Positions 35,387 to 44,494 of a stretch of 64,000 nt of DNA are shown here, one piece after another. The first letter of the stretch is position 1. Each line of letters begins with the position of its first letter. Made by a program: the position numbers and the translations under genes. The notes below the pieces were generated by a model that was given only the letters and a program-made list of their open reading frames with translations, was not told the DNA's origin and searched no databases. The DNA lies in assembly GCA_017439665.1 (NCBI GenBank), contig JAFSIS010000070.1, positions 186,001 to 250,000 on the forward strand, in the 5' to 3' direction. Origin of the DNA: Lachnospiraceae bacterium (GTDB lineage Bacteria > Bacillota > Clostridia > Lachnospirales > Lachnospiraceae).

Positions 35387-36481
35387 ATGAAGATTATGCC
35401 TAATCGTATGGACAGAAGTTTCTATAAATATCAGTGTGAGTTAGAAGATAAGGCACTGGAGGTACTGCGATCAGGCTGGTATATCCTGGGAGAAGAGGTA
35501 AGTAAATTTGAAGAAGAGTTTGCAAGGTATACCAAAGCTCCCTATTGTGTAGGGCTGGCAAGCGGGCTGGATGCATTGTGGATCGCTTTTCGTCTTTTAA
35601 ATATAGGAAAAGGTGATGAAGTAATTGTTCAGGGAAATACCTATATAGCAAGTGTTATGGGAATCACGATGAACGGAGCAATACCGGTCTTTGTGGAGCC
35701 GGATGAATATTACAGTATTGATGCAGATAAAATTGAGGAGAAAATTACGGATAGAACCAAGGCTGTCCTGGTCGTTCATCTCTATGGGCTGCCTTGCCAA
35801 ATGGATAAAATCGTTTCTTTGTGCAAGAAGTATAATCTTCGTTTGGTAGAAGACTGTGCACAGTCCCATGGGGCTCTTTTTCAGGGACAAATGACAGGAA
35901 CCTTCGGGGATGTAGGCTGCTTTTCCTTTTATCCCTCAAAAAATCTTGGTGCTTTTGGTGATGCAGGGGCAGTAGTAGTAAAAGATGAGCAGCTGGCAAA
36001 TGATTTTAAGGTGTTTCGAAATTATGGCAGTGAAAAACGATATTATAATAAAATAGTAGGTGCAAATTCCAGACTGGATGAAATGCAGGCAGGACTTTTG
36101 CGAGTCAGGCTCAAGTATCTGGATGAGCTCAATGCAGAAAAAAAAGAAATTGCAGATCGATATAGCCGGGAGCTTCATCAGAATAAAATTATTTTACCGC
36201 AGGTCAGACCTGATTCAAGCTGTGTATGGCATCAGTATGTGGTGCGATGTAAAGATCGGGACCGGTTGATCAACTATCTTAATGAAAATGGGATAGGTAC
36301 GATTATTCATTATCCGATACCGCCACATTTATCGGAGGCATATCAGTATCTTGGACATGGAAAGGGGTTTCTGCCACGGACCGAAGAATATGCAGACACC
36401 GTTCTTTCTATTCCCATGTATAATGGGATGACAGAAAAAGAGCAGGATATGATCATTGATGCAATAAACGGTTTTGCATGA
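35387..36481 (+). CDS. DegT/DnrJ/EryC1/StrS family sugar aminotransferase
   Basis: 364 residues, ATG with a perfect GAGGAGG eight bases before it. A PLP-dependent aspartate-aminotransferase fold: CVGLASGLDALWIAF (about 51-65), DCAQSHGA near 160-167, and K185 in FYPSKNLGAFGDAG as the internal aldimine lysine. Members transaminate 3- or 4-keto nucleotide sugars. The next gene is an FdtA/QdtA-type isomerase, so this is most likely an FdtB/QdtB-type enzyme making dTDP-3-amino-3,6-dideoxy-hexose (Fuc3N or Qui3N); that assignment rests on context. Confidence 0.92.
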   Translation: MKIMPNRMDRSFYKYQCELEDKALEVLRSGWYILGEEVSKFEEEFARYTKAPYCVGLASGLDALWIAFRLLNIGKGDEVIVQGNTYIASVMGITMNGAIPVFVEPDEYYSIDADKIEEKITDRTKAVLVVHLYGLPCQMDKIVSLCKKYNLRLVEDCAQSHGALFQGQMTGTFGDVGCFSFYPSKNLGAFGDAGAVVVKDEQLANDFKVFRNYGSEKRYYNKIVGANSRLDEMQAGLLRVRLKYLDELNAEKKEIADRYSRELHQNKIILPQVRPDSSCVWHQYVVRCKDRDRLINYLNENGIGTIIHYPIPPHLSEAYQYLGHGKGFLPRTEEYADTVLSIPMYNGMTEKEQDMIIDAINGFA

Positions 36482-36518
36482 GTATAATGCTATGATTTAT
36501 AGCAGAATGAGAGGATGT

Positions 36519-36929
36519 ATGGGTTTACGAGAAAAATGCCCTATTCTCCATTTTGGAGATCTGGGAGATGAAAGAGGAAAACTGGTTGTAATTGAGGGAG
36601 AAGAGGATATTCCTTTTGAAATTAAGCGTGTATTTTATATCTACGAATCGGATGATACTGTAGTGCGGGGGCAGCATGCCAACAGGGAATCAGAGTTTGT
36701 GCTGATCAATGTGGCAGGAACGAGCAAAGTCAGAATTACAGATGGGAAGGAAGAATTTGTAGTAGAATTAAATCAGCCTATGATGGGAGTATATATTCCC
36801 AAAATGATCTGGAAAGATATGTATGATTTTTCCAGAGATTCTATTTTGCTGGTACTGGCCAGCACGCACTATGACGGAAATGAATATATCCGTGAATATG
36901 AGGATTATTTAAAAGAGGTTTCAGAATAG
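36519..36929 (+). CDS. Sugar 3,4-ketoisomerase (FdtA/QdtA/WxcM cupin family)
   Basis: 136 residues from ATG 36519, preceded by GAGAGGA. The longer frame back to 36474 would overlap the previous gene and exceed the family's roughly 135-140 residues. LGDERGKLVVIE (about 13-24) and VVRGQHANRESEFVLINV are the family signatures, with H53 in the active-site position. The enzyme converts dTDP-4-keto-6-deoxyglucose to its 3-keto isomer, the substrate of the upstream aminotransferase. dTDP-glucose synthesis genes (rmlA, rmlB) are not in the window. The stereochemistry (FdtA or QdtA) cannot be told by eye. Confidence 0.9.
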   Translation: MGLREKCPILHFGDLGDERGKLVVIEGEEDIPFEIKRVFYIYESDDTVVRGQHANRESEFVLINVAGTSKVRITDGKEEFVVELNQPMMGVYIPKMIWKDMYDFSRDSILLVLASTHYDGNEYIREYEDYLKEVSE

Positions 36930-37940
36930 ATGATGATATTTTGTACGCTGTTTGACAGTTATTATCTGGATAAGGGGCTTGCCCTTTATCGATCTTTGGA
37001 AGCATGTTGTGATAATTTCAAGTTATATATTTTCTGCTTTGATGATAAATCCTTTGGGGTTTTGTCTGATTACAAGCTTTCTCATGCAGTGGTCATTCAT
37101 CATACACAGATTGAAAATGAAGAATTGCTGGAGTTAAAAAAAGAAAGATCAAAGGCAGAATATTGCTGGACATGCACTCCGGTGATCATTGAATATGTTC
37201 TGGATAAGTATAATGAAGAAAGCTGCACCTATATAGATGCAGATTTGTATTTTTTCAGTGATCCACGTCAACTGTTTGAAGAAATAAAAGAGGCAGAAGC
37301 GAATATTGTGATCACAGAACATCGTTTTAAAGATGACTGGAATGGGAGAAGACTGTGTAAACGGAGTGGAAAATACTGTGTAGAGTTTAATTATTTTGAC
37401 CAGTCTGAGAATGCTGTGGAAGCTCTCAGGTGGTGGAAGGAGCGATGTTTTGAATGGTGCTACCACCTTTATGAACCGGAGCGAATGGGTGATCAGAAGT
37501 ATCTGGAAAAATTCCCTATATTATTTAAGGGAGTACATGAGCTTAAGCATCTCGGAGGAGGTGTGGCACCCTGGAATTTGGGGCAGTATAAGCTGGTTGA
37601 GGTGAAAGGAGCGCTGCCTGTCCTGGAGGAAACAGAGACGGGAAGGGTTTTTCCTCTGATTTTTTATCATTTTCAGAACCTCAGATATTTGAGTGAACAA
37701 AAAGTAAATATCAGTTCGGGAACTCGTGATAAAAAGGTAAAAGATGCCATCTACAGACCCTATTTGAAGGCTATTGAGGAGTGTCGTGGTGAGCTGCAAA
37801 GATACGATGTCAGCTTTAGTGTCAAAAAAACCTATTCCAGTAATCCCTTGATTGCCTTTTTACAGGGGAATATATTACGATTTAAGGTTAAAAGCCTATC
37901 CGATATATATGATCTGAAGCAGTTAAGAACGGAGAAATAA
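36930..37940 (+). CDS. Glycosyltransferase, GT-A fold (GT8-like nucleotide-diphospho-sugar transferase)
   Basis: 336 residues, starting at the base after the previous stop. FCTLFDSYYLDKGLALYRSL at the start resembles GT8-type enzymes, and TYIDADLYFFSDP near residues 94-106 is the DxD metal-binding site. A late HLGGGVAPWNL block near 208-218 fits the acceptor side of such folds. There is no membrane segment. It probably adds a sugar with retention, but family placement is by pattern only. Confidence 0.8.
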   Translation: MMIFCTLFDSYYLDKGLALYRSLEACCDNFKLYIFCFDDKSFGVLSDYKLSHAVVIHHTQIENEELLELKKERSKAEYCWTCTPVIIEYVLDKYNEESCTYIDADLYFFSDPRQLFEEIKEAEANIVITEHRFKDDWNGRRLCKRSGKYCVEFNYFDQSENAVEALRWWKERCFEWCYHLYEPERMGDQKYLEKFPILFKGVHELKHLGGGVAPWNLGQYKLVEVKGALPVLEETETGRVFPLIFYHFQNLRYLSEQKVNISSGTRDKKVKDAIYRPYLKAIEECRGELQRYDVSFSVKKTYSSNPLIAFLQGNILRFKVKSLSDIYDLKQLRTEK

Positions 37941-37948
37941 AAGAAAAG

Positions 37949-39112
37949 ATGAAAATTGTTCATATTTGTCTTGCTGGCGGTTACACAGAAGGGCTAAATT
38001 ATCAGGAAAATATTATCATCAAATATCAGGCTATGGATGGGCATGAGGTATCCCTGATTACGACGGATTACTGTTTTACGGAAGGCGTATGGGGACTTTG
38101 TCAGACAGAAAGTGACTATATCAACCCCCAGGGAGTGCGGATCATCCGGCTTCCTTTTGCCTGTCCACTGCCCTATAATTTCAATCGGCATATCGGTATA
38201 TTTAAAGGAACTTACAGGCTTTTGGAAGAACTGCAGCCGGATACGATTTTTGTCCATAACGTTCAGTTTCAGGATTTACGAACCATTGTAAGATACAAGA
38301 AGAAGCATAGAGAAGTAAAAATCTATGTAGATAATCACAGTGATTTTTCCAACAGTGCCAGAAACTGGTTCACCCGCAATACCCTATATCGATTCTGGTG
38401 GAAGCCCTGTGCCAAAGCTATGGAGCCGTGGGCAGAGGTTTTTTGGGGAGTAATGCCTTCCCGGGTGGATTTTCTGCAGAATATATATGGGATCAGTAAG
38501 CAAAAGACAGACCTGCTGGTTATGGGAGCAGATGATGAAAGTGTCGAAAGAGCTTCTGACCCGAAAGTACGTAAATCGATAAGGGAAAAATATGGTATTA
38601 ACGAAAGGGATTTTCTCTTGGTCACCGGTGGGAAGATCGATGCTTTTAAAACGCAGACACTGCTGTTGCAGGAAGCAGTAGGAGAGATTGAGGATCCGGA
38701 GATCAAGCTATTGATTTTTGGTTCCGTAGATGAGGAGTTAAAAGAAAAGCTTCTTTCTCTTTGTGATGAACAGAAGGTCCGGTATATCGGCTGGGCAAAA
38801 GGAGAAGAAGCCTATAGCTACGTTGCTGCTGCCGATCTGGTAGTTTTTCCCGGAAGACATTCAGTCTATTGGGAACAGGTTGTGGCGCAGGGAATTCCCA
38901 TGATCTGTAAATATTGGGAGGGAACTACTCATGTGGATATTGGAGGAAATGTAGAATTTCTCAGGGAAGATTCTGTGGACCTGATCAAGAAGACGCTTTT
39001 AAAAATCAGAAATCATCCCGATCAATATGAGAAGATGCTGAAAGCAGCACAGGGACCCGGTAAAGAGGATTTTTCCTATAAAACAATTGCCAGAAAATCC
39101 GTAGGTCTATAG
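37949..39112 (+). CDS. Glycosyltransferase family 4 protein
   Basis: 387 residues, GT-B fold. The N-terminal domain contains GYTEGLNYQENII and a VHNVQF block near residue 94. The C-terminal domain has LLVTGGKIDAFKTQTLLLQ (about 227-245), the family's start of the donor-binding half, IFGSVDEELKEKL, YIGWAKGEEAYSYVAAADLVVFPG and a degenerate HSVYWEQVVAQGIP segment in place of the usual E-x7-E. The first Glu of that pair appears to be missing, so donor binding may differ from classical GT4 enzymes. Cytoplasmic. Confidence 0.82.
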   Translation: MKIVHICLAGGYTEGLNYQENIIIKYQAMDGHEVSLITTDYCFTEGVWGLCQTESDYINPQGVRIIRLPFACPLPYNFNRHIGIFKGTYRLLEELQPDTIFVHNVQFQDLRTIVRYKKKHREVKIYVDNHSDFSNSARNWFTRNTLYRFWWKPCAKAMEPWAEVFWGVMPSRVDFLQNIYGISKQKTDLLVMGADDESVERASDPKVRKSIREKYGINERDFLLVTGGKIDAFKTQTLLLQEAVGEIEDPEIKLLIFGSVDEELKEKLLSLCDEQKVRYIGWAKGEEAYSYVAAADLVVFPGRHSVYWEQVVAQGIPMICKYWEGTTHVDIGGNVEFLREDSVDLIKKTLLKIRNHPDQYEKMLKAAQGPGKEDFSYKTIARKSVGL

Positions 39113-39150
39113 CATTTGCCAATGAGATAAAAAAAGAAGCGGGGATTAGG

Positions 39151-40059
39151 ATGATTGCTTTTTTCTATAATATGGTGGTGGACCTTAAGAAACGGGGAAA
39201 GCCTTACTGGCCTCTGGCCTATAAAGTGAATAAGCTATTGCTGAATCTTTTTTATCCCTGGCTGAACTGGGGATATCACAAAACAGGGATAGATAGAAAC
39301 AGCCCTATCATTGTTTCTCTGACCACATATCCGGCCAGGATTAATACAGTGTGGATTACAGTCACCTCTTTGTTGAGACAGACAATGAAGCCGTGTAAAA
39401 TAATCTTATATTTGGCAGAAGAACAGTTTCCGGATAAGAAACTGCCCGGATCTCTGGACAGGCTGATGGAATACGGATTGGAAATAGTCTATGTTGAAGA
39501 TTTAAAGCCTCATAAAAAGTACTTTTATGTAATGCAGGAATATCCGGAGCACTATATTGTGACAGCCGATGATGATATTTTCTATCCGGAGGATCATCTG
39601 GAAAAGCTTTGGAAGGGACATGAGAAATATCCTGATACGATCGTGTGTCACTGGAGCCACCGGATTATGCCGGATGAAAGAAAAAATATCGCTGAGTACA
39701 ATCAGTGGGAAGACAATTGTGAGGAGGTTCCCTGTCTGGCTACGATGGCAGTAGGATGCAATGGAGTTCTGTATCCTCCGGGCTGCCTTCCGGCCAGAGC
39801 CTTCAATCAAAAAAAGCTTACTGAGCTGGCCTTGTATACAGATGATCTCTGGCTTAAATGCATGGAGATTATAAACGACTATAAAACGGTCAACTGTAAT
39901 GAGACGATTTTAATCTACTACAATATTGTCAAAACGAAAAAAAGTGGGCTTTGGCAAAAAAATACCGGTCAGGCCGGAAGAAATGATCTGGTATGGACCA
40001 GGCTTATGGAAGCTTTTCCGGAAGTGAAGGAGAAGCTTTTAATGGAATTAAACGGATAA
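39151..40059 (+). CDS. Glycosyltransferase (GT-A fold, unassigned family)
   Basis: 302 residues, with GGGGATTAGG before the ATG. PIIVSLTTYPARINTVWITV (about 51-70) followed by LLRQTMKPCKIILYL is a common opening of a small bacterial transferase group, and VTADDDIFYPEDHLEKL near 140-156 is the metal-binding acidic motif. YTDDLWLKCMEI near 230 is a second conserved-looking acidic segment. The acceptor and donor are unknown. It sits between a GT4 and a GT2 in the same operon. Confidence 0.82.
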   Translation: MIAFFYNMVVDLKKRGKPYWPLAYKVNKLLLNLFYPWLNWGYHKTGIDRNSPIIVSLTTYPARINTVWITVTSLLRQTMKPCKIILYLAEEQFPDKKLPGSLDRLMEYGLEIVYVEDLKPHKKYFYVMQEYPEHYIVTADDDIFYPEDHLEKLWKGHEKYPDTIVCHWSHRIMPDERKNIAEYNQWEDNCEEVPCLATMAVGCNGVLYPPGCLPARAFNQKKLTELALYTDDLWLKCMEIINDYKTVNCNETILIYYNIVKTKKSGLWQKNTGQAGRNDLVWTRLMEAFPEVKEKLLMELNG

Positions 40060-40069
40060 GGACAGGAGA

Positions 40070-40819
40070 ATGGGATCTGTAAAAGAAAACATACTGGTTT
40101 CCATTATTACAGTATGCTATAACAGTGAAAAAACGATTGAACGTACAGTAAAGAGTATGCTTTCCCAAAGCTACAGCAATTATGAATATTTGATCGTTGA
40201 CGGAAAATCAACGGATAAGACCTTGGATATTGTTCGTCAATATGAACCGCTGTTTCAGGGGAGGATGCGTGTCATATCTGAAGCTGATCAGGGGATATAT
40301 GATGCCATGAATAAGGGGATCAGTCTTGCCAGTGGGGAGTTGATTGGAATGATCAACAGTGACGACTACTATGAGGCTGATGCTTTGGAAATCATGGTTG
40401 GAGAATATCTGAAGAAAAGGGAGCCTCATATGATTCTTTATGGTTTCCAGAGGAATTTTCAGGGAGAAAGAGAAAAGAGTACGGTGTTGTTCCACCATGA
40501 TTTTTTGGTAGAACAGATGATTACCCATCCTACCTGCTTTGTTACGAAGAAGGTCTATGAGGATTTTGGTAAATTTGATCTTTCCTATCGAAGCTCTGCG
40601 GACTATGAATTCATGCTGCGCCTTTATCAGAAGCAAAAAGTGGTTTTCCATCCTGTATATAAAGTAATTGCTAACTTCCAAATGGGAGGAATGTCCAGCA
40701 GTCAGGTTGGCTACAGGGAAACTCTGGGTCTGCAGTATCAATATGGAGGAATGACGAAGGGCAGATATCTGAAGCTTAAGCTGAAGAGTCATCTTTATGA
40801 GCTGTTGCATGGACGATGA
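40070..40819 (+). CDS. Glycosyltransferase family 2 protein (WcaA-like)
   Basis: 249 residues. SIITVCYNSEKTIERTVKS (about 11-29), VDGKSTDKTLD near 44 and GMINSDDYY near 92-100 place it in the short GT2 group that includes WcaA. HPTCFVTKKVYEDFGKFD (about 153-170) and SADYEFMLRL are the acceptor-side blocks of the group. A close relative of the same group is at 49385. The last 44 bases overlap the tail of the small antisense gene at 40776-40997. Confidence 0.93.
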   Translation: MGSVKENILVSIITVCYNSEKTIERTVKSMLSQSYSNYEYLIVDGKSTDKTLDIVRQYEPLFQGRMRVISEADQGIYDAMNKGISLASGELIGMINSDDYYEADALEIMVGEYLKKREPHMILYGFQRNFQGEREKSTVLFHHDFLVEQMITHPTCFVTKKVYEDFGKFDLSYRSSADYEFMLRLYQKQKVVFHPVYKVIANFQMGGMSSSQVGYRETLGLQYQYGGMTKGRYLKLKLKSHLYELLHGR

Positions 40820-40997
40820 GGCGAATAAGATCAAAGCTGGCGACGAGAAAGCCACAGATAAGACCATATATGGTTGCTGTAGTTGTTAAATGTCTTAATA
40901 GAGGAAAAAGACAGCGGCTTACAGCAAAAACTACAATAAAAGTGATTATAGGATGAATGAGAAGCTTCCATTTAGGAAATGAGGTATTCTGGTGCAT
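40776..40997 (-). CDS. Small two-helix membrane protein on the opposite strand
   Basis: 73 residues. A perfect AAGGAG (41009-41004) lies six bases before its ATG, and a good promoter lies just upstream. Two hydrophobic segments (about 12-31 and 41-63) separated by a short basic loop predict a small inner-membrane hairpin protein. The C-terminus is short and polar. Its last 44 bases overlap, tail to tail, the GT2 gene at 40070. I do not recognise a family. It is the only - strand gene besides the DUF6020 gene, and independent expression inside a long operon suggests a separate function or regulation. Confidence 0.72.
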   Translation of the reverse strand: MHQNTSFPKWKLLIHPIITFIVVFAVSRCLFPLLRHLTTTATIYGLICGFLVASFDLIRLIVHATAHKDDSSA

Positions 40998-41023
40998 GTG
41001 CGTCTCCTTATTCGTTTATGAGT

Positions 41024-41052
41024 ATTATGCAAAAATTAAAATTGAAAGTCAA
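41024..41052 (-). promoter_or_regulatory. Promoter for the small antisense membrane protein
   Basis: On the - strand, TTGACT (41052-41047) and CATAAT (41029-41024) are 17 bases apart, each one mismatch from consensus. The expected start near 41018 leaves a leader of about 20 bases that contains the AAGGAG ribosome site. Confidence 0.7.
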
Positions 41053-41079
41053 CATCTTACGAAAAATGAGGATTAGATA

Positions 41080-42252
41080 ATGTATAAAAAAATTGTGAAT
41101 ATAAGTTTTATTTTCCTCTTTATGTTAATGTGCATTCTTCCATTGGCATTTTCTAATCTTGTACCGGAAACAGTTTCCGAAATGGAAAAACGCAAGCTCC
41201 GTAATGTGGCAAAGCTGGTTAAGGAAGATGGCACCATTAATACAGAGGTATTTGATAATTTTAGTGGATGGATAGATGATAATATCGGACTTAGAACAAA
41301 CGCTGTGGCCATGAATGCCAGGATTCAGTTCTATGGTTTTGAGCGATTTGCCAATAACAGTAACCTGGGTTTGGGATCAAAGGGAGAGATTAGCCAAATT
41401 CCGGAGGATGAATTACTTGAATATCAGCATCTGAATCTTAAGACGGAAGAGGAATTAGAGGAAATTGCAAGGGCATTTCAAATCATTTCTGATTATTTAA
41501 AAGAACAGGATATACAATACTACTATGTGCAGTGCTATGACAAGTTCAGTTTTTATCCGGAGCAAATGCCACTTCATATTAACCAATATGGAGATATGTC
41601 CAAGACCGATCAGGTTGCAAAGGTTTTAAAAGAAAAAACGGATATCCAATTTATAGACCTGAAAGATAAATTAATGGAAATGAAAGAGGAGTATCAAATA
41701 TTCAGCAGATTTGGAGATCCCGGACATTGGACGCAAAGGGGAGGATATCTGGGATATAAAGCGATTATGGATGAAATCAACCGCTGTAATAGTGAACGTT
41801 TTCTGGTTCTGGATGAGGAGGATTATGAAATTAATCTTACTGATCAAGGCTCCGATCTATTTGGTGGTATCCATCTGGAAGATTTTTTAGAAGAATTTAT
41901 CATACGGGAAAAGCAGGCTGAGCCAACCAGTGAAAAGCTCGGCAGTCCAAACATATCTAATCCGGATGGCTTTTTTAATAATGATGTAAGTGCTCAGTTT
42001 TTTACAAATGAAACGGTAGATAACCGGACAAGAGTGCTTGTATTGGCAGATAGTTATTTTCATATGTTTATTCTGGATGATTTAAGTGAAAGTTTTCATG
42101 AAATGGTTTATGTACATGCAGACTCTACCATGGACTTCCCGATCCTGATAGAGTACTATCAGCCGGATATAGTTATTCATGAAAATGCACAACGTGCTGA
42201 TCGATATGATCTTATCGTAGAAATGGCAAAATTAATTTCTACAGGCAGCTGA
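41080..42252 (+). CDS. DHHW/AlgJ-AlgX-like protein, polysaccharide O-acetylation partner
   Basis: 390 residues. One N-terminal hydrophobic segment (about 4-25) works as signal anchor, and the rest is outside the membrane. The SGNH-hydrolase-like pieces are present: DPGHW at 213-217 (the D-x-x-H pair of AlgJ/AlgX proteins) and LADSYF at 322-327 with the probable nucleophile S325. In alginate-type systems such proteins pass acetyl groups from a membrane MBOAT protein to the exported polymer. The next gene is exactly such an MBOAT. GAGGATT lies before the ATG. Confidence 0.85.
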   Translation: MYKKIVNISFIFLFMLMCILPLAFSNLVPETVSEMEKRKLRNVAKLVKEDGTINTEVFDNFSGWIDDNIGLRTNAVAMNARIQFYGFERFANNSNLGLGSKGEISQIPEDELLEYQHLNLKTEEELEEIARAFQIISDYLKEQDIQYYYVQCYDKFSFYPEQMPLHINQYGDMSKTDQVAKVLKEKTDIQFIDLKDKLMEMKEEYQIFSRFGDPGHWTQRGGYLGYKAIMDEINRCNSERFLVLDEEDYEINLTDQGSDLFGGIHLEDFLEEFIIREKQAEPTSEKLGSPNISNPDGFFNNDVSAQFFTNETVDNRTRVLVLADSYFHMFILDDLSESFHEMVYVHADSTMDFPILIEYYQPDIVIHENAQRADRYDLIVEMAKLISTGS

Positions 42253-42327
42253 GCAGAAAAGAGAGCATATGGATTTGGAATACGGTAAAAGGTTTTATTT
42301 TCAAATCGGATATAGGGGAATAATAAA

Positions 42328-43734
42328 ATGGTTTTTAGTTCAAATGCTTTCATCTTCTTTTTCCTTCCATTGACTATATGGGGCTACTTTTTTCTGGGAG
42401 AGAAATTCAGGAATAGTTTTCTTTTACTGATGAGTACAATATTTTTTGCCTGGTCCCAGCCGCACTACTTATGGATTATCATCTTAAATATTATTATAAA
42501 TTATAGCTGTGCATTGTTTTTGGGAGAACGGGTAAAGTGGCAAAGGAAGCTTACTCTGGTTATTGCGGTTATTTTAAATATAGGAATACTTATTTATTTT
42601 AAATATTTTAATTTTATAGTTGATTCCATTAATGATTTTCTGAAAGCAGATATAGCCATTAAACAGATTGTCCTTCCGGTTGGCATTTCTTTTTTTACCT
42701 TTCAGGGACTTTCTTATGTAATTGATGTGTACCAAAGAGAGGTAAGTATACAAAAAAATCCATTTAAAGTAGCACTCTACATCCTCTTTTTCCCACAGCT
42801 CATTGCCGGGCCCATTGTTAGATATGGAGATATAGAGGCAGAGATAGACAGAAGAAAAATCAGTCTGGAAGATTTTTCGGATGGTCTTCAACGGTTTATC
42901 ATCGGACTGGGGAAAAAAGCAATTCTGGCTAATTCCTTAGCTACACTAACGGATAGCATCTGGAATCGTGGAGTAGAAGAAAATACGGTAGCCATAGCCT
43001 GGCTGGGATGTATAGCTTATTCTCTTCAGATTTATTTTGATTTTGCAGGCTATAGTGATATGGCTATAGGTTTGGGAAGAATCTTCGGTTTTCATTTTAA
43101 TGAAAATTTTAACCATCCTTATATCTCCAAAAGCATAACAGAATTTTGGCGGAGGTGGCATATTTCTCTTTCTACATGGTTTCGTGAATATGTCTATATT
43201 CCTTTAGGAGGAAATAGAAAGCATGTCTACATCAATCTGATCGTAGTTTTCCTGCTTACCGGAATCTGGCATGGGGCTGCGTGGAATTTCATCTTATGGG
43301 GAATCTGGCATGGATTCTTTATCATAGCTGAACGGATAGTAAAAAATTGCGGAATTAAGATACCTGAATGGGCAGGCAACAGTTTAGGAAGGGTATATAC
43401 TCTTGGCATAGTTGCCATCGGTTGGGTACTCTTTCGTGCGGCAAATATCGGTGAGGGAATAGATTACCTTAAGACCATGTTTGGTATAGGACTTGGAGAA
43501 AAGCCAGGATTTGATGTTTTATGGTATCTGGACAGGTGGAATGTGATGATATTGGGCATTAGTATAGCTTTGTCCAGTGGGATACCACAAAAACTTGCGG
43601 CAAAAGCCGGAGAGAAATGTAAAGCGGAGAAGTGGTTAACTATTCAAAGAGTGGCAGCCCTTACATTACTTTACTTTTCCATGATTCGAATTATGGCCGG
43701 GACCTATAACCCATTTATTTATTTCCAATTTTAA
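42328..43734 (+). CDS. MBOAT family O-acyltransferase (AlgI/DltB-like)
   Basis: 468 residues with about eleven helices. The MBOAT core is clear: FPQLIAGPIVRY near 150-161, DFAGYSDMAIGLGRIFGF near 239-256, FWRRWHISLSTWFREYVYIPLGG, and the catalytic GIWHGAAWNF with H315, followed by a second His at 328. It moves acyl (acetyl) groups across the membrane to the partner protein encoded just upstream. ATAGGGGAA lies before the ATG. The 75 bases before it (42253-42327) hold nothing else I can name. Confidence 0.94.
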   Translation: MVFSSNAFIFFFLPLTIWGYFFLGEKFRNSFLLLMSTIFFAWSQPHYLWIIILNIIINYSCALFLGERVKWQRKLTLVIAVILNIGILIYFKYFNFIVDSINDFLKADIAIKQIVLPVGISFFTFQGLSYVIDVYQREVSIQKNPFKVALYILFFPQLIAGPIVRYGDIEAEIDRRKISLEDFSDGLQRFIIGLGKKAILANSLATLTDSIWNRGVEENTVAIAWLGCIAYSLQIYFDFAGYSDMAIGLGRIFGFHFNENFNHPYISKSITEFWRRWHISLSTWFREYVYIPLGGNRKHVYINLIVVFLLTGIWHGAAWNFILWGIWHGFFIIAERIVKNCGIKIPEWAGNSLGRVYTLGIVAIGWVLFRAANIGEGIDYLKTMFGIGLGEKPGFDVLWYLDRWNVMILGISIALSSGIPQKLAAKAGEKCKAEKWLTIQRVAALTLLYFSMIRIMAGTYNPFIYFQF

Positions 43735-43771
43735 AGTGACAGCAAATTACTATATTAAAAATAGAGGAAAA

Positions 43772-44494
43772 ATGGTTGCAATAATTACAGGCACAATTAA
43801 GCCTGACAATGGTGTCAGGCAGCTTTCATTAAGGAATGCAGATGAACGACTGGAGCAGTACAGAGAGAGCCTTAAATTTTTTCTTGAATCCGGAGCATTT
43901 TCCAAGATTATTTTCTGTGAAAACAGTAATCAGGGTGAAGGAGTGTTTTCGGACCTGTTCGAGAAGGCAGAGAAGCATCAGGTACAGCTGGAGCTGCATT
44001 CTTTTCAGGGAGATACCCAAAAAGCAGGGATCCATGGAAAGGGCTATGGAGAAGGGGAAATCATGAACTATGTGATGGAGCATAGTAAGCTCCTTCAGAG
44101 AGAAAGATTTTTCGTTAAGATTACAGGCAGACTGAAAATAGACAATATACGGGAAATTGTGTTACGATTGAAAGAGGACAGGCTATACTTCAATGTTCCC
44201 AATGTTACCCGTAAGGATATCTATGATACCAGATTCTACGGAATGCCGGTCAAACAGTTTGAACAATTTTTCCGGGATAAATATAGTGAAATCATGGATG
44301 ATGAGGGAGTATTTTTAGAAACGGTGTATACACGGATCATATTGGATCATCAAATAAAAATATCCAATTTCCCTAAATATCCAAGAATAGTCGGGATGTC
44401 CGGCTCCAGTGGTGCAGCCTATGGATATACGGAGTGGAAATGCAGGATAAAGGATATGATCAGTATGTTAGGAGGATACAAGGTTAAGGGATGA
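43772..44494 (+). CDS. Uncharacterised protein, possible glycosyltransferase
   Basis: The start is moved to ATG 43772 (240 residues), which has AGAGGA upstream and gives a hydrophobic first strand (MVAIITGTIKP); the earlier GTG at 43736 has no ribosome site. SKIIFCENSNQG near 44-55 and FFVKITGRLKIDN near 117-129 look like nucleotide-sugar-binding strands, and the end is a conserved-looking GMSGSSGAAYGYTEWK block. I do not recognise the family with confidence. Transferase function is inferred from the fold pattern and neighbours. It overlaps the next gene as ATGA. Confidence 0.7.
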   Translation: MVAIITGTIKPDNGVRQLSLRNADERLEQYRESLKFFLESGAFSKIIFCENSNQGEGVFSDLFEKAEKHQVQLELHSFQGDTQKAGIHGKGYGEGEIMNYVMEHSKLLQRERFFVKITGRLKIDNIREIVLRLKEDRLYFNVPNVTRKDIYDTRFYGMPVKQFEQFFRDKYSEIMDDEGVFLETVYTRIILDHQIKISNFPKYPRIVGMSGSSGAAYGYTEWKCRIKDMISMLGGYKVKG

